Shown here piece by piece: positions 35,514 to 44,712 of a stretch of DNA of 64,000 bases. The position numbers and the translations under genes were made by a program. The notes below the pieces were generated by a model. It was not told where the DNA came from, did not search any database, and worked only from the letters and a program-made list of their open reading frames with translations. The DNA is from Bacillus kwashiorkori (lineage in GTDB: Bacteria > Bacillota > Bacilli > Bacillales > Caldibacillaceae): contig NZ_CTDX01000015.1 in assembly GCF_001375515.1 (NCBI RefSeq), forward strand, positions 124,001-188,000, written 5' to 3'. Within the stretch, counting starts at the first letter, position 1. Each line of letters starts with the position of its first letter.

Positions 35514-37102
35514 CTAATAACTTCTCCTCTTAAAATATTCATGTAAATATCCATTTTCCGTTCCTCTGGCCTAGCTTTTAAAACGGCCTCATCCACTTGA
35601 TTAGTAAGCTTTATTTTGAGAATGGAATCCATTGATTCATCCTTATTATCCTTTTCACGGATCAAAAAGCTCACAATATCAAAAAAGTCATTGGCGCTAT
35701 ATAGTTTTTGAGATACACAATATTCAAGAGCTTGATTTGCAATTTGTTCATTTTTATTGATCGCTTTAGATATAACTTGTAACTGGTCACGTATATATCG
35801 TGGATATTTTTCTCTTATCTTCTCTAAGAATTCTAAGGCCATTTCTTGTTGATTAAATCGCTTTGAAATCGTTTCTATATAAGCATTAATACCTTGTGTT
35901 CGATCTCTTGTATGTTGTCTGTCTTGAATAAGCTGTCCTTTGCCAGAGTCAATTTTATGTTCTGCCAGTACTTGTCCGTCAGGACTATATCTGATAATTA
36001 ATCGATCATTTTTAATCTCTAAATAAACTGTATTATCTCTATGCTGCTTATAGGTTCCTAGTGGTACCGAGTACCGATTGGATAAATATCGTACAGTATT
36101 GTCCTTCCTGACAGACCTTGTTATACTAGCAGTATCAACATTAGAGAAGTTGATCGTTGAAGAGATTGGTCGTAAGTGTGGCTTTTCGAGGGCAAACACT
36201 TCAACTGGTCTCTTTTTTGTTGTGTTATGAACATTATAATTTCCGGTTCGTTCCAACCAATGTAAACACTGCTCATTCCATTTTTCTAAATTTGTAAACA
36301 CTCTATTTTTAGCGAAATTCTTTTTAACATAACCAACTACATTTTCTATTCGACCTTTACTTTCAGGATCGCTTTTCCTACATAGCTGAACCCGAAAGCT
36401 GCGCTCTTTTACATAACTTTGAAATTCTACAGTGAGGATTAAATCACCAGCGTTTTCATCTTTACTGATCAGATGATCTTGATCATAAACAATTTCTTCT
36501 GTAATGCCTCCGAACATCTGAAATGCATGTTCGTGGCACCGTAAAGCATCCCTAGTAGTGAAAGGCCGATCTAACCATTCCACATATTTATATCTCGAAT
36601 TTGATAAGACAAGGCATATAAACCATAAATGCTTCTCTTGATTATTCTGATCCTTAGCTTTGTATTCTCCAAAATCCACTTGTAATTGTTTTCCCATTGG
36701 TGGATCTGGAATAGCTTCATATACACGAGGAGTCGTCACTTTAGGTATATGATATTTTTCTCTAAGATCTCTAACAAATCGACGAACAGTCGCTTCACCT
36801 ACTTGTATTTTTTCTTTTCCAAATCGTTCCTTTAGCCAATCCTCCACCTGGGCCGAGGACATATCTGGATATTCCCTCAACCAATTTAGAATAATATCTT
36901 GATAAGGATCTAACTTTTTATTCCTAACTTTTGTTGCTGCCATCCAATCTGCGACCTCCATTGGATTCATTTCCAAATACTTATAGATCGTATTTCTGCT
37001 TAACCCCACTTTCTTGGATATGTTGCTTATTGAAAATCCCTTTTGTTTTAGTCGATGAATTTCTGAATACAATAACCACTTTTCCACCTTTCTATCCTCC
37101 AA
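35510..37102 (-). CDS. istA: IS21-family transposase IstA
   Basis: 530 aa DDE transposase. N-terminal helix-turn-helix (KQKGFSISNISKKVGLSRNT near residue 20), core with LQVDFGEYKAKD near residue 170, VYDQDHL near 228 and ESKGRIENVVGYVKKNF near 265 giving the three acidic residues, and a C-terminal Mu-type beta domain. Full length with no stops, so the element may be active. Confidence 0.93.
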   Translation of the reverse strand: MEDRKVEKWLLYSEIHRLKQKGFSISNISKKVGLSRNTIYKYLEMNPMEVADWMAATKVRNKKLDPYQDIILNWLREYPDMSSAQVEDWLKERFGKEKIQVGEATVRRFVRDLREKYHIPKVTTPRVYEAIPDPPMGKQLQVDFGEYKAKDQNNQEKHLWFICLVLSNSRYKYVEWLDRPFTTRDALRCHEHAFQMFGGITEEIVYDQDHLISKDENAGDLILTVEFQSYVKERSFRVQLCRKSDPESKGRIENVVGYVKKNFAKNRVFTNLEKWNEQCLHWLERTGNYNVHNTTKKRPVEVFALEKPHLRPISSTINFSNVDTASITRSVRKDNTVRYLSNRYSVPLGTYKQHRDNTVYLEIKNDRLIIRYSPDGQVLAEHKIDSGKGQLIQDRQHTRDRTQGINAYIETISKRFNQQEMALEFLEKIREKYPRYIRDQLQVISKAINKNEQIANQALEYCVSQKLYSANDFFDIVSFLIREKDNKDESMDSILKIKLTNQVDEAVLKARPEERKMDIYMNILRGEVIR

Positions 37103-37355
37103 ATCAACCTAGTATTATTAAAAACTATCATAGTCGATTTGACGGTTATTTTGGTTTAAATGTGTTCAATATTATTGATCAGAAACTGTTAACTTTATTT
37201 TATCGGTTACACTAGCGAATTAATGGCTAGTTACCTTAATCAGTTTTAATTCATTATAAGGTGAAATTAAGAATATTTTATGTTAAGTTATATGAAGGCG
37301 GTTGACATATTTTGAATAAATTTCATTTTATATTATTATAACTAGGGTGATACAA

Positions 37356-38327
37356 TTGAAAGTTAAATTAGAAGACGTAGCGAAAACAGCTGGTGTTTCA
37401 CCTACAACAGTTTCACGGGTTCTGAATAACCGTGGCTATATTAGTGAAAAGACTAGGCAGAAAGTTGAGGATGCAATAAAAGAATTAAACTATTATCCCA
37501 ATGATCTTGCCCGTTCATTGTTTAAAAAAAGAACTAATTTTATAGGTTTAATCTTGCCAACAATTAACAATCCCTTTTTCAGTGAATTAGCGCTAAATAT
37601 TGAAAATTTGTTTTCTGATCTGGGTTTTAAGATAATTCTTTGCAATAGCTCCGGGCATTATGAAAAGGAAAGTTCATATGCAGAAATGCTAATAAGACAA
37701 CAAGTAGATGGGATTATTGTATGTTCTTATAATCGTGGCATTGAAGCATACAATCATCCCCAGTTACCATTTGTTGCAATCGATCATTACCTTTCTCCTA
37801 ATATACCAGTCATAGGCTCAGATAACTATGAGGGAGGTCGTTTAGCTGTCCAACACTTGATTGAAAGGGGTTGCAAATCTATTATTCATATGAACGGTCC
37901 TGCTGATTTGGAAACTCCAACACAGCTTAGAAGAAAGGCATATGAAGACTTGGTGGAAAACCCTATTACTTATGAACTTGAAGACACATTTGATGATGAA
38001 GCTACAGCAGCAACAATTAAAAAGATATTATCAGAACATCCAGAAACAGATGGAATTTTTGCTAGTGATGATTTAATAGCTTCTGTTTGTCTAAAGGTAG
38101 CAAACGAATTAAAAATCAAAGTACCTGAGCAGTTAAAAGTGGTAGGTTATGATGGAACTCAATTAGTACAAGTCTTACTTCCGCAGCTAACAACTGTCCG
38201 ACAGCCTATTGAAAAAATAGCAAAAGCGGCTGTATTAAAACTTATAGATTTAATTAATGACCCAAGTACTGTTAAAAAAGAAGAAATAACTTTACCTGTG
38301 AAACTATTAGTTAATAGCACAACCTAG
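37356..38327 (+). CDS. LacI-family regulator of the fructan island
   Basis: 323 aa repressor: LacI helix-turn-helix at the extreme N-terminus (LEDVAKTAGVSPTTVSRVLN) and a periplasmic-binding-like sugar domain to the end. I use TTG at 37356, because AGGGTGAT lies 5 nt upstream and the product then starts right before the HTH; the GTG at 37347 overlaps that site. It is the first gene of the island and is followed by a terminator and then the promoter with two LacI-type palindromes that it probably binds. TTGACA with GGCGG before it at 37297-37307 in its own leader resembles half of that operator, suggesting autoregulation. Likely inducer: a fructose-containing sugar. Confidence 0.88.
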   Translation: MKVKLEDVAKTAGVSPTTVSRVLNNRGYISEKTRQKVEDAIKELNYYPNDLARSLFKKRTNFIGLILPTINNPFFSELALNIENLFSDLGFKIILCNSSGHYEKESSYAEMLIRQQVDGIIVCSYNRGIEAYNHPQLPFVAIDHYLSPNIPVIGSDNYEGGRLAVQHLIERGCKSIIHMNGPADLETPTQLRRKAYEDLVENPITYELEDTFDDEATAATIKKILSEHPETDGIFASDDLIASVCLKVANELKIKVPEQLKVVGYDGTQLVQVLLPQLTTVRQPIEKIAKAAVLKLIDLINDPSTVKKEEITLPVKLLVNSTT

Positions 38328-38328
38328 T

Positions 38329-38360
38329 CTAATCTCCTAATAAAGAGATTAGTTTTTTTT
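38329..38360 (+). terminator. intrinsic terminator after the LacI gene
   Basis: CTAATCTC pairs perfectly with GAGATTAG around an 8-nt loop, followed by eight T. Confidence 0.88.
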
Positions 38361-38372
38361 ATAAAATTTTAA

Positions 38373-38433
38373 GTCAACCGGTTGACACACAGGATGAAAG
38401 CGTTTAAAATAATAATGTGTCAAGCGGATGACA
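38373..38433 (+). promoter_or_regulatory. fructan operon promoter with two operators and a cre site
   Basis: Promoter TTGACA (38382-38387), 17-bp spacer, TAAAAT (38405-38410). Operator 1 GTCAACCGGTTGAC (38373-38386) is a perfect palindrome over the -35. cre-like TGAAAGCGTTTAAA (38395-38408), 13 of 14 positions, covers the -10. Operator 2 TGTCAAGCGGATGACA (38418-38433), an imperfect palindrome, lies just past the start point. Operator centres are 46 bp apart. This suits specific LacI repression plus CcpA control. Confidence 0.75.
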
Positions 38434-38493
38434 TATTATTATCGGGGCATACTATTATCATTGTTAGTCTTGCGATTGGGAGGTTTAGTAAGG

Positions 38494-39480
38494 ATGGAAA
38501 AAACAAACCGGAATGAAATTGCTATAAAAAATAGCAAGTTTTCACCAACTTCTGAGACAGGAGTAAGTAATAAAAAGGAGAGTTTTTTACAATATTTTAA
38601 AAAAAATTATATTTTATATCTATTTTTAGTCCCCGCGTTAGCCATTGTATTTATTTTTAAATATATACCAATGTATGGGGCGACAATTGCATTTAAAGAT
38701 TTTAGTCCAGTGAGAGGGATATTAGGAAGTGAATGGGTGGGATTCAAACATTTTCAGGATTTTCTAACATCGCCAAATTTCTTAAGTATCTTCTCAAATA
38801 CTCTTAAATTAAGCTTTTTCGAATTATTAATTGGTTTTCCAGTACCAATCATTTTAGCACTCATGCTAAATCAAATTCGAAGAGCGGCTATAAAGAAGAA
38901 TATTCAATTATTCTTATATGCACCTAACTTTATTTCAGTAGTGATTGTAACGGGTATGATTTTTATATTACTTTCTCCAACAGGTCCAATTAATGCCATT
39001 CTACAAATTTTTACTGATAAACCGATATCATTTATGACAGACCCGGACATGTTTAGAAGTATCTATATTGCATCAGGAATATGGCAAGGAGCTGGCTGGT
39101 CATCTATTATCTATGTAGCTGCACTAGCTAATGTTGATCCTCAGTTGCATGATGCAGCAACAATTGACGGGGCTTCTCTATTACAGAGAATTATTCATAT
39201 CGATTTACCTACTTTAAAACCGGTTATATCCGTATTGTTAATTTTAGCAGTAGGCGGGATTATGTCGATAGGGTTCGAAAAAGCTTATTTATTACAAACT
39301 GATTTGAACTTACCAACTTCAGAAATACTTCCAACATATGTATATAAAAGAGGTTTGCAGATGGGAGATTATGCTTATTCAACAGCTGTTGGGTTATTCA
39401 ATTCAGTCATAAATGTTCTCTTGCTAATTTTTGCAAATAGTGTTGTGAAAAGGTTATCAGAAGGTGAAAGTTTATATTAA
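38494..39480 (+). CDS. sugar ABC transporter permease, LplB family (CUT1)
   Basis: 328 aa inner-membrane permease, six main helices after a hydrophilic N-terminus. The EAA-type loop that contacts the ATPase is at DAATIDGASLLQRIIHIDLPTL near residue 228. ATG at 38494 follows GGGAGG; the earlier ATG at 38428 overlaps operator 2 and is unlikely. With the next permease and the solute-binding protein it forms an importer for, by context, fructo-oligosaccharides. No ATPase gene lies nearby. Confidence 0.9.
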   Translation: MEKTNRNEIAIKNSKFSPTSETGVSNKKESFLQYFKKNYILYLFLVPALAIVFIFKYIPMYGATIAFKDFSPVRGILGSEWVGFKHFQDFLTSPNFLSIFSNTLKLSFFELLIGFPVPIILALMLNQIRRAAIKKNIQLFLYAPNFISVVIVTGMIFILLSPTGPINAILQIFTDKPISFMTDPDMFRSIYIASGIWQGAGWSSIIYVAALANVDPQLHDAATIDGASLLQRIIHIDLPTLKPVISVLLILAVGGIMSIGFEKAYLLQTDLNLPTSEILPTYVYKRGLQMGDYAYSTAVGLFNSVINVLLLIFANSVVKRLSEGESLY

Positions 39481-39495
39481 AAGGAGGGAACTTAA

Positions 39496-40374
39496 TTGCA
39501 TAATGTATCAAAGAATGATAGAGTCATCCTCTTTATCAATAAAATTTTATTGGGTCTCATTGTCTTAATTATACTATTCCCTTTAGTTTATGTTTTGTTA
39601 GGTTCATTTTTAGACCCAAAAGTATTGGTCAGCGAAGGCATATCCTTCAATCCGTCTGATTGGACACTTGATGGCTATAGGAGAGTTTTCCAAGAGGGAT
39701 CGATTGTTAAGGGATTTATAAATTCAATTATCTATGCAGGAAGTTTTACGATAATCACTGTAGTATTAACTGTATTTGCCGCTTATCCTTTATCAATAGA
39801 TGAATTTAGAGGAAAGAAAGTATTTATGGTATTCTTCTTAATTACGATGTTTTTTAATGGAGGACTAATTCCCACTTATTTATTAATTAAGGATTTGAAT
39901 TTATTAAATACAGTATGGGCTATTATTTTACCAGGTTCTATTGGGGTTTGGAACATTATCCTTGTTCGTACCTTTTTTAAAGGATTGCCAAAGGAACTGA
40001 AGGAAGCAGCGAAGATTGATGGAGCTTCAGAACTACAAATATTTTTCAAAATCATATTCCCACTTTCAAAACCAGTTATTTTCGTTATTGCTTTATATGC
40101 TTTTGTAGGGCAATGGAATTCATACTTCGACGCAATGATATATTTAGAGGACCAAGATTTATATCCACTGCAACTCGTATTAAGATCTATTCTTATTCAA
40201 AATGAAGTGAAACCAGGAATGATTAATGATATGCAAGCAGCAGCTGAATTAAGTAAGATTGCAGAAAAAATTAAATACGCTTCTATCGTTATTTCAAGCT
40301 TACCATTAATCATTATGTACCCATTCTTCCAGAAGTATTTTGAAAAGGGTGTAATGGTTGGTTCATTAAAATAA
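39496..40374 (+). CDS. sugar ABC transporter permease, YtcP family (CUT1)
   Basis: 292 aa permease, six helices, with the EAA loop KEAAKIDGASELQIFFKIIF near residue 174 and the family C-terminus FQKYFEKGVMVGSLK. Start is TTG at 39496, with AAGGAGGG seven bases upstream. It is 15 bp downstream of the LplB-type permease, its expected partner in the membrane. Confidence 0.9.
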   Translation: MHNVSKNDRVILFINKILLGLIVLIILFPLVYVLLGSFLDPKVLVSEGISFNPSDWTLDGYRRVFQEGSIVKGFINSIIYAGSFTIITVVLTVFAAYPLSIDEFRGKKVFMVFFLITMFFNGGLIPTYLLIKDLNLLNTVWAIILPGSIGVWNIILVRTFFKGLPKELKEAAKIDGASELQIFFKIIFPLSKPVIFVIALYAFVGQWNSYFDAMIYLEDQDLYPLQLVLRSILIQNEVKPGMINDMQAAAELSKIAEKIKYASIVISSLPLIIMYPFFQKYFEKGVMVGSLK

Positions 40375-40516
40375 GAAGTTTAGCAGCTATTGAGTACTTT
40401 GAGGAGGTGAGTATACCAGTCATACTAGATAATTATCGGTTTAACTAGAGATGAAAATGTTAAGGCTGTGTATCTAATTCTTACTATAACCAAAAAACAA
40501 TTAAGGGGGCATTAAC

Positions 40517-42121
40517 TTGAAGAAATCACTAAAGTTTTTAGCTATTTTAGTTCTATTTGGAACTATATTAGTTGGCTGTAGTAATAAGAAGGAAAGTTCT
40601 TCTTCGGAGAATTATGAATTAAAAGATATTACTTTTCCATTGGAAGAAAAAGTGACACTTAAATTTATGACACAAAGTTCTCCTTTAGCTCCAAGTGATC
40701 CTAACGAAAAACTTATTTTCAAACGACTAGAAGAGCAAACGGGTGTGCACATCGAATGGCAAAACTATACTCGTGAAGCATTTGGGGAAAAAAGAAACTT
40801 AGCACTTGCCAGTGGAGAGCTACCAGATGCAATTTTTGATGCGGGATTTAGTAACTATGATTTGTTGAAATACTCAAAGGATGGCTCAATTATTCCGGTA
40901 GAGGATTTAATCGATAATTATATGCCAAACTTCAAAAAAGTCTTAGAACAAAGACCAGAGTACAGAAGCTATATTACAGCTCCAGATGGACATATTTACA
41001 GTTTCCCTTGGATTGAAGAATTAGGTCATGGGATTGAACGTATTCAAGTAATTGGTGGACTTCCTTGGATTAATGTTGAATGGTTGAATAATTTAGGATT
41101 GGAAATGCCTACTGATTACGAAGAATTAAAAGAAGTTTTGATGGCTTTTAAAACACAAGACCCTAATGGTAACGGTCAACCTGATGAAATTCCAATGGGT
41201 ACAATTATTAATGGATGGGACCAGGACCCGGCAATTATTCTAGGTTCAATTGGATTAGGTGACAATGGTGATCATACAATTGTAACAGAAGAAGGCAAAG
41301 TGTTATTTACTGCAATGCAAGAGGGTTATAAAGAACAAATAAAGTATCTTAATGAATTATATGAACTTGGTTTAATAGATGAAGAGGCCTTTGAACAAGA
41401 TTGGAATACGTTTATTTCTAAAGGTGACAGATACGGCCTATACTTTACATGGGATAAGGCAAACGTTTCTGGAATGAATGATAAATTTGATGTATTGCCT
41501 CCTTTAGAAGGTCCAACGGGAGAAAGAATCATTGTTCAACAAAACGGTGGCGTTGGTTTTGATAGAGGTCGAATGGTTATTACAAGTGCTAATAAAAACT
41601 TGGAGCTAACTGCAAAATGGATTGACCAATTATATGAGCCAATTCAGTCAGTACAAAATAACTGGGGTACCTATGGTGATACAACGCAACAAAATATCTT
41701 TGAACTAGATGAAGAAAAAGGTATGTTAAAGCACATGCCATTAGAAGGTACTGCACCAGTAGAATTAAGAGAAAAAACAAATGTTGCCGGACCGCTTGCA
41801 ATACTTGAAGAATACTATGGTACTGTTACTACAAAACCCGATGATGCTGCTTGGAGACTTGATTTATTAAAAGAATATATTGTTCCTTACATCAAGAATG
41901 AAAACTATTATCCTCATGTGTATTATTCATTAGAAGAAATAGAGGAATTAACAAGGATTGAAACAGATTTATACGATTTTGTTAATAGAAAACGTGCTGA
42001 ATGGATTCGGAATGGCAAGATTGATGAAGAATGGGATGAATATCTACAGCAACTAGATAAGTTAAAAATTGATACTTGGTTACAATTAAAACAAGAAGTA
42101 TATGAGAGAACAGTTAACTAG
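40517..42121 (+). CDS. extracellular solute-binding lipoprotein (LplA-like)
   Basis: 534 aa lipoprotein, large type, as usual with LplB/YtcP permeases. TTG start with AAGGGGG upstream; lipobox LVGC near residue 21, then a family-1-type binding fold: GELPDAIFDAG near residue 110 and DPNGNGQPDEIPMG near residue 212, the latter resembling an EF-hand-like Ca2+ loop. It captures the sugar for import; in this operon probably fructan oligosaccharides released by the surface GH32. Confidence 0.88.
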   Translation: MKKSLKFLAILVLFGTILVGCSNKKESSSSENYELKDITFPLEEKVTLKFMTQSSPLAPSDPNEKLIFKRLEEQTGVHIEWQNYTREAFGEKRNLALASGELPDAIFDAGFSNYDLLKYSKDGSIIPVEDLIDNYMPNFKKVLEQRPEYRSYITAPDGHIYSFPWIEELGHGIERIQVIGGLPWINVEWLNNLGLEMPTDYEELKEVLMAFKTQDPNGNGQPDEIPMGTIINGWDQDPAIILGSIGLGDNGDHTIVTEEGKVLFTAMQEGYKEQIKYLNELYELGLIDEEAFEQDWNTFISKGDRYGLYFTWDKANVSGMNDKFDVLPPLEGPTGERIIVQQNGGVGFDRGRMVITSANKNLELTAKWIDQLYEPIQSVQNNWGTYGDTTQQNIFELDEEKGMLKHMPLEGTAPVELREKTNVAGPLAILEEYYGTVTTKPDDAAWRLDLLKEYIVPYIKNENYYPHVYYSLEEIEELTRIETDLYDFVNRKRAEWIRNGKIDEEWDEYLQQLDKLKIDTWLQLKQEVYERTVN

Positions 42122-42133
42122 GAGGGCAATTAT

Positions 42134-43588
42134 TTGAAAATTGATCAGAACCAAAAATACAGGCCATCATTACATTTTTCACCAAAGGAAAAATGGCTGA
42201 ATGATCCAAATGGTTTAGTATTTTTTAAGGGTGAATATCATTTATTCTACCAGCATAATCCGAATGATAGTGTTTGGGGACCGATGCACTGGGGCCATGC
42301 CGTTAGTAAAGATTTAATAGAGTGGGAGCAATTAGATATCGCAATATATCCTGATGAATTGGGTACAATATTTTCAGGAAGTGCTGTTATTGACTGGAAT
42401 AATACAACTGGATTCTTCCCAAACGATCCTGGAATTGTAGCTATTTATACACAACATTTGGATTCTAGTGACGAAACAGGACCTAAGCAAGTACAAAGCA
42501 TAGCCTATAGTCATGATCATGGAAGAAGTTGGATAAAGTATAATGGAAATCCAGTTCTTACTCATCCGACAAAAGTTGACTTTAGAGATCCAAAAGTATT
42601 TTGGTATGAACAAGAGAATAAGTGGATTATGTCACTTGCAACAGGTCAAACTATATCATTTTATTCCTCCCGTAATTTAATTGTTTGGAAGTTTGAAAGT
42701 GAATTTGGTGAGAATATTGGCTTTCATGAAGGAGTTTGGGAATGTCCCGACTTGTTCGAGCTTCCAGTTGAAAATTCTGGTGAAAAAAAATGGATGCTAA
42801 TAGTAAGTGTAGGGGATAACTCTAAGTTAGATGAAGGTTCAAGAAGCCAATACTTTATTGGTTCATTTGATGGTAACACTTTCAAACCTGAACATGAAGA
42901 AATCAAATGGCTTGATTATGGTAAGGATAACTATGCTGGTGTTAGCTTTTCAGATATTCCAGAAGAAGATGGAAGAAGAATTTATCTTGCCTGGATGAGC
43001 AACTGGCGATATGCCAATCAAGTACCAACTGAAGGCTGGAGAGGGCAAATGACACTGCCTAGGGAGTTGTCGTTGAAAAAAGTAGATGGAGATATCAATG
43101 TTGTACAGCGAGTTGTAAAAGAATTGGATTCGTACTTCCAGGTTAAAGAGGAAATAACGGACATTATGATTAATGATGCAAGTCCATTAAGTGTTAATAT
43201 TAGTGAACGGTTTGTAGATGTGGACTTATCCTTTAAAAATAGTAATTCATCTCTTTACGGGGTAACAGTCCATCATACAAAATCACATTATACTGGTATA
43301 CACATTGATACAAATAATAATACTTTAACAGTTACTCGTGAGAACAGTGGAGAAGTAGATTTTTCCGATAACTTCTCATTATCACAAAGTATAGTATTAA
43401 TGGATACTTCAGAGCTGAAATTACGTTTAATAGTTGATTCAGCATCGATAGAATTATTTGTTAATGAGGGTGAGTATTCTTTAACAAGTTTAATTTTTCC
43501 GAATTTTGCATGTGAGAGGATTTCTCTATTTAGCGCAGATGGAGAAGTTCAATTAAAAAATGGTAAGTTTTCAGTTCCATCAAAATAG
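42134..43588 (+). CDS. cytoplasmic GH32 beta-fructofuranosidase
   Basis: 484 aa, no signal peptide. GH32 catalytic triad visible: nucleophile Asp in WLNDPNG near residue 22, transition-state Asp in FRDPK near 151, acid/base Glu in WECPDLF near 204. A C-terminal beta-sandwich with SIELFVNEGEYSLTS completes the two-domain fold. Start is TTG at 42134 with GGAGGG upstream, 12 bp after the binding protein gene. It should split imported fructo-oligosaccharides or sucrose inside the cell; exact substrate is not readable. Confidence 0.9.
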   Translation: MKIDQNQKYRPSLHFSPKEKWLNDPNGLVFFKGEYHLFYQHNPNDSVWGPMHWGHAVSKDLIEWEQLDIAIYPDELGTIFSGSAVIDWNNTTGFFPNDPGIVAIYTQHLDSSDETGPKQVQSIAYSHDHGRSWIKYNGNPVLTHPTKVDFRDPKVFWYEQENKWIMSLATGQTISFYSSRNLIVWKFESEFGENIGFHEGVWECPDLFELPVENSGEKKWMLIVSVGDNSKLDEGSRSQYFIGSFDGNTFKPEHEEIKWLDYGKDNYAGVSFSDIPEEDGRRIYLAWMSNWRYANQVPTEGWRGQMTLPRELSLKKVDGDINVVQRVVKELDSYFQVKEEITDIMINDASPLSVNISERFVDVDLSFKNSNSSLYGVTVHHTKSHYTGIHIDTNNNTLTVTRENSGEVDFSDNFSLSQSIVLMDTSELKLRLIVDSASIELFVNEGEYSLTSLIFPNFACERISLFSADGEVQLKNGKFSVPSK

Positions 43589-43603
43589 GCACTAGATAAA
43601 TTG

Positions 43604-43641
43604 GCCAGAGAGAGTGTTGATTAACACATCTCTGGCTTCTT
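43604..43641 (+). terminator. intrinsic terminator after the cytoplasmic GH32
   Basis: GCCAGAGA pairs with TCTCTGGC and inner TGTT with AACA; TTCTTT follows. It divides the island into two transcripts. Confidence 0.8.
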
Positions 43642-43718
43642 TAATAAAAAGGTTTCTATAATCAATTTTAGTATTATAATTTTTGTTTTTGGTAATGTGA
43701 ATTTTTAATGGTAGGTGA

Positions 43719-44696
43719 ATGAATGTGATGAAAGTAACAGCACTGGGGGAAATTTTAATTGATTTTACCCCAGAGGGTAAAGATGAACATGGAAATCCAA
43801 TTCTAGTCGCAAATCCTGGCGGTGCGCCGGGTAATGTATTAGTTGCTCTTTCTAATTTAGGTTTTAAGACTAATTTTATCGGCAGTGTGGGTAGAGATCA
43901 ATTTGGTAATCAGTTAGTTTCAACTTTAAAGGAAAAGAATGTTGGTGTAGAGGGAATTGTATATTCTGATATTAACACGACCCTAGCGTTTGTTCACGTT
44001 GATGACAAAGGTGATCGCAGCTTTAGCTTTTATCGAAATCCGGGTGCTGATATGATGTTAACAAAGGAAAATGTGAATGTAGAACTTATTAAAAACTCGA
44101 ATGTTTTTCATGTAGGATCGATATCTATGACAAATGAACCATCCAGGGAAGCAACTTTAGCGGCATTAAAATATGCAAAGAAAAATAATGTAGTGGTTTC
44201 TTATGATCCCAATTTGCGTCCACCACTATGGGAGGATTTAGAGGAAGCAAAAGCTCAAATTCTAAACGTTATGGAATATGCGGATATTGTAAAGGTATCT
44301 GAGGAAGAACTAGAATTTTTGACTGGCCATAAGGATTTAGAGGCAGGAGCCTTAGAGTTGTATAATCGATATAACCTTACTATTCTCTTTGTTACTATGG
44401 GAGAAAAGGGGAGTTGTTTACTTTACAAATCTAAATGGCTTAATAGTGCTGGTATTAAAGTAAAAGCAGTGGATACGACTGGATGTGGGGATGCGTTTTT
44501 TGCAGGAGTTCTTTTTCATATATTAACAAACCACTTATTAGAAAGAGAGCTAGAGAATCGAGACTTGGAACAACTATTAGAGTTTGGGAATATAATCGGT
44601 TCCTATGTAGCTTTAAAAAATGGTGGTATTCCAGCAATGCCAACATTATCTGAATTGGAAGCCTATAGAGAGAGTTTAGTTAATGATTCTAATTAG
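43719..44696 (+). CDS. fructokinase (PfkB family)
   Basis: 325 aa sugar kinase. N-terminal GGAPGNVLVALSNLG near residue 31 and C-terminal PfkB signature DTTGCGDAFFAGVLF near residue 251 with the catalytic aspartate. It phosphorylates fructose released by the GH32 enzymes. AGGTGA precedes two possible starts, 43719 and 43728. It begins a second transcript with the surface GH32, whose gene starts 16 bp after its stop. Confidence 0.9.
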   Translation: MNVMKVTALGEILIDFTPEGKDEHGNPILVANPGGAPGNVLVALSNLGFKTNFIGSVGRDQFGNQLVSTLKEKNVGVEGIVYSDINTTLAFVHVDDKGDRSFSFYRNPGADMMLTKENVNVELIKNSNVFHVGSISMTNEPSREATLAALKYAKKNNVVVSYDPNLRPPLWEDLEEAKAQILNVMEYADIVKVSEEELEFLTGHKDLEAGALELYNRYNLTILFVTMGEKGSCLLYKSKWLNSAGIKVKAVDTTGCGDAFFAGVLFHILTNHLLERELENRDLEQLLEFGNIIGSYVALKNGGIPAMPTLSELEAYRESLVNDSN

Positions 44697-44712
44697 GAAG
44701 GAACAAAAAAAC

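Larger units (their letters stand above)
34710..37211 (-). mobile_element. complete IS21-family insertion sequence
   Basis: 2502 bp. Ends are related inverted repeats beginning TGTGACCG on the left and TGTAACCG on the right, each with internal TTGAACA/TTAACA-TTTC repeats typical of IS21. It is flanked by a 5-bp direct repeat CTAGC at 34705-34709 and 37212-37216. istA and istB are both intact and overlap. It lies directly upstream of the fructan island. Confidence 0.88.
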
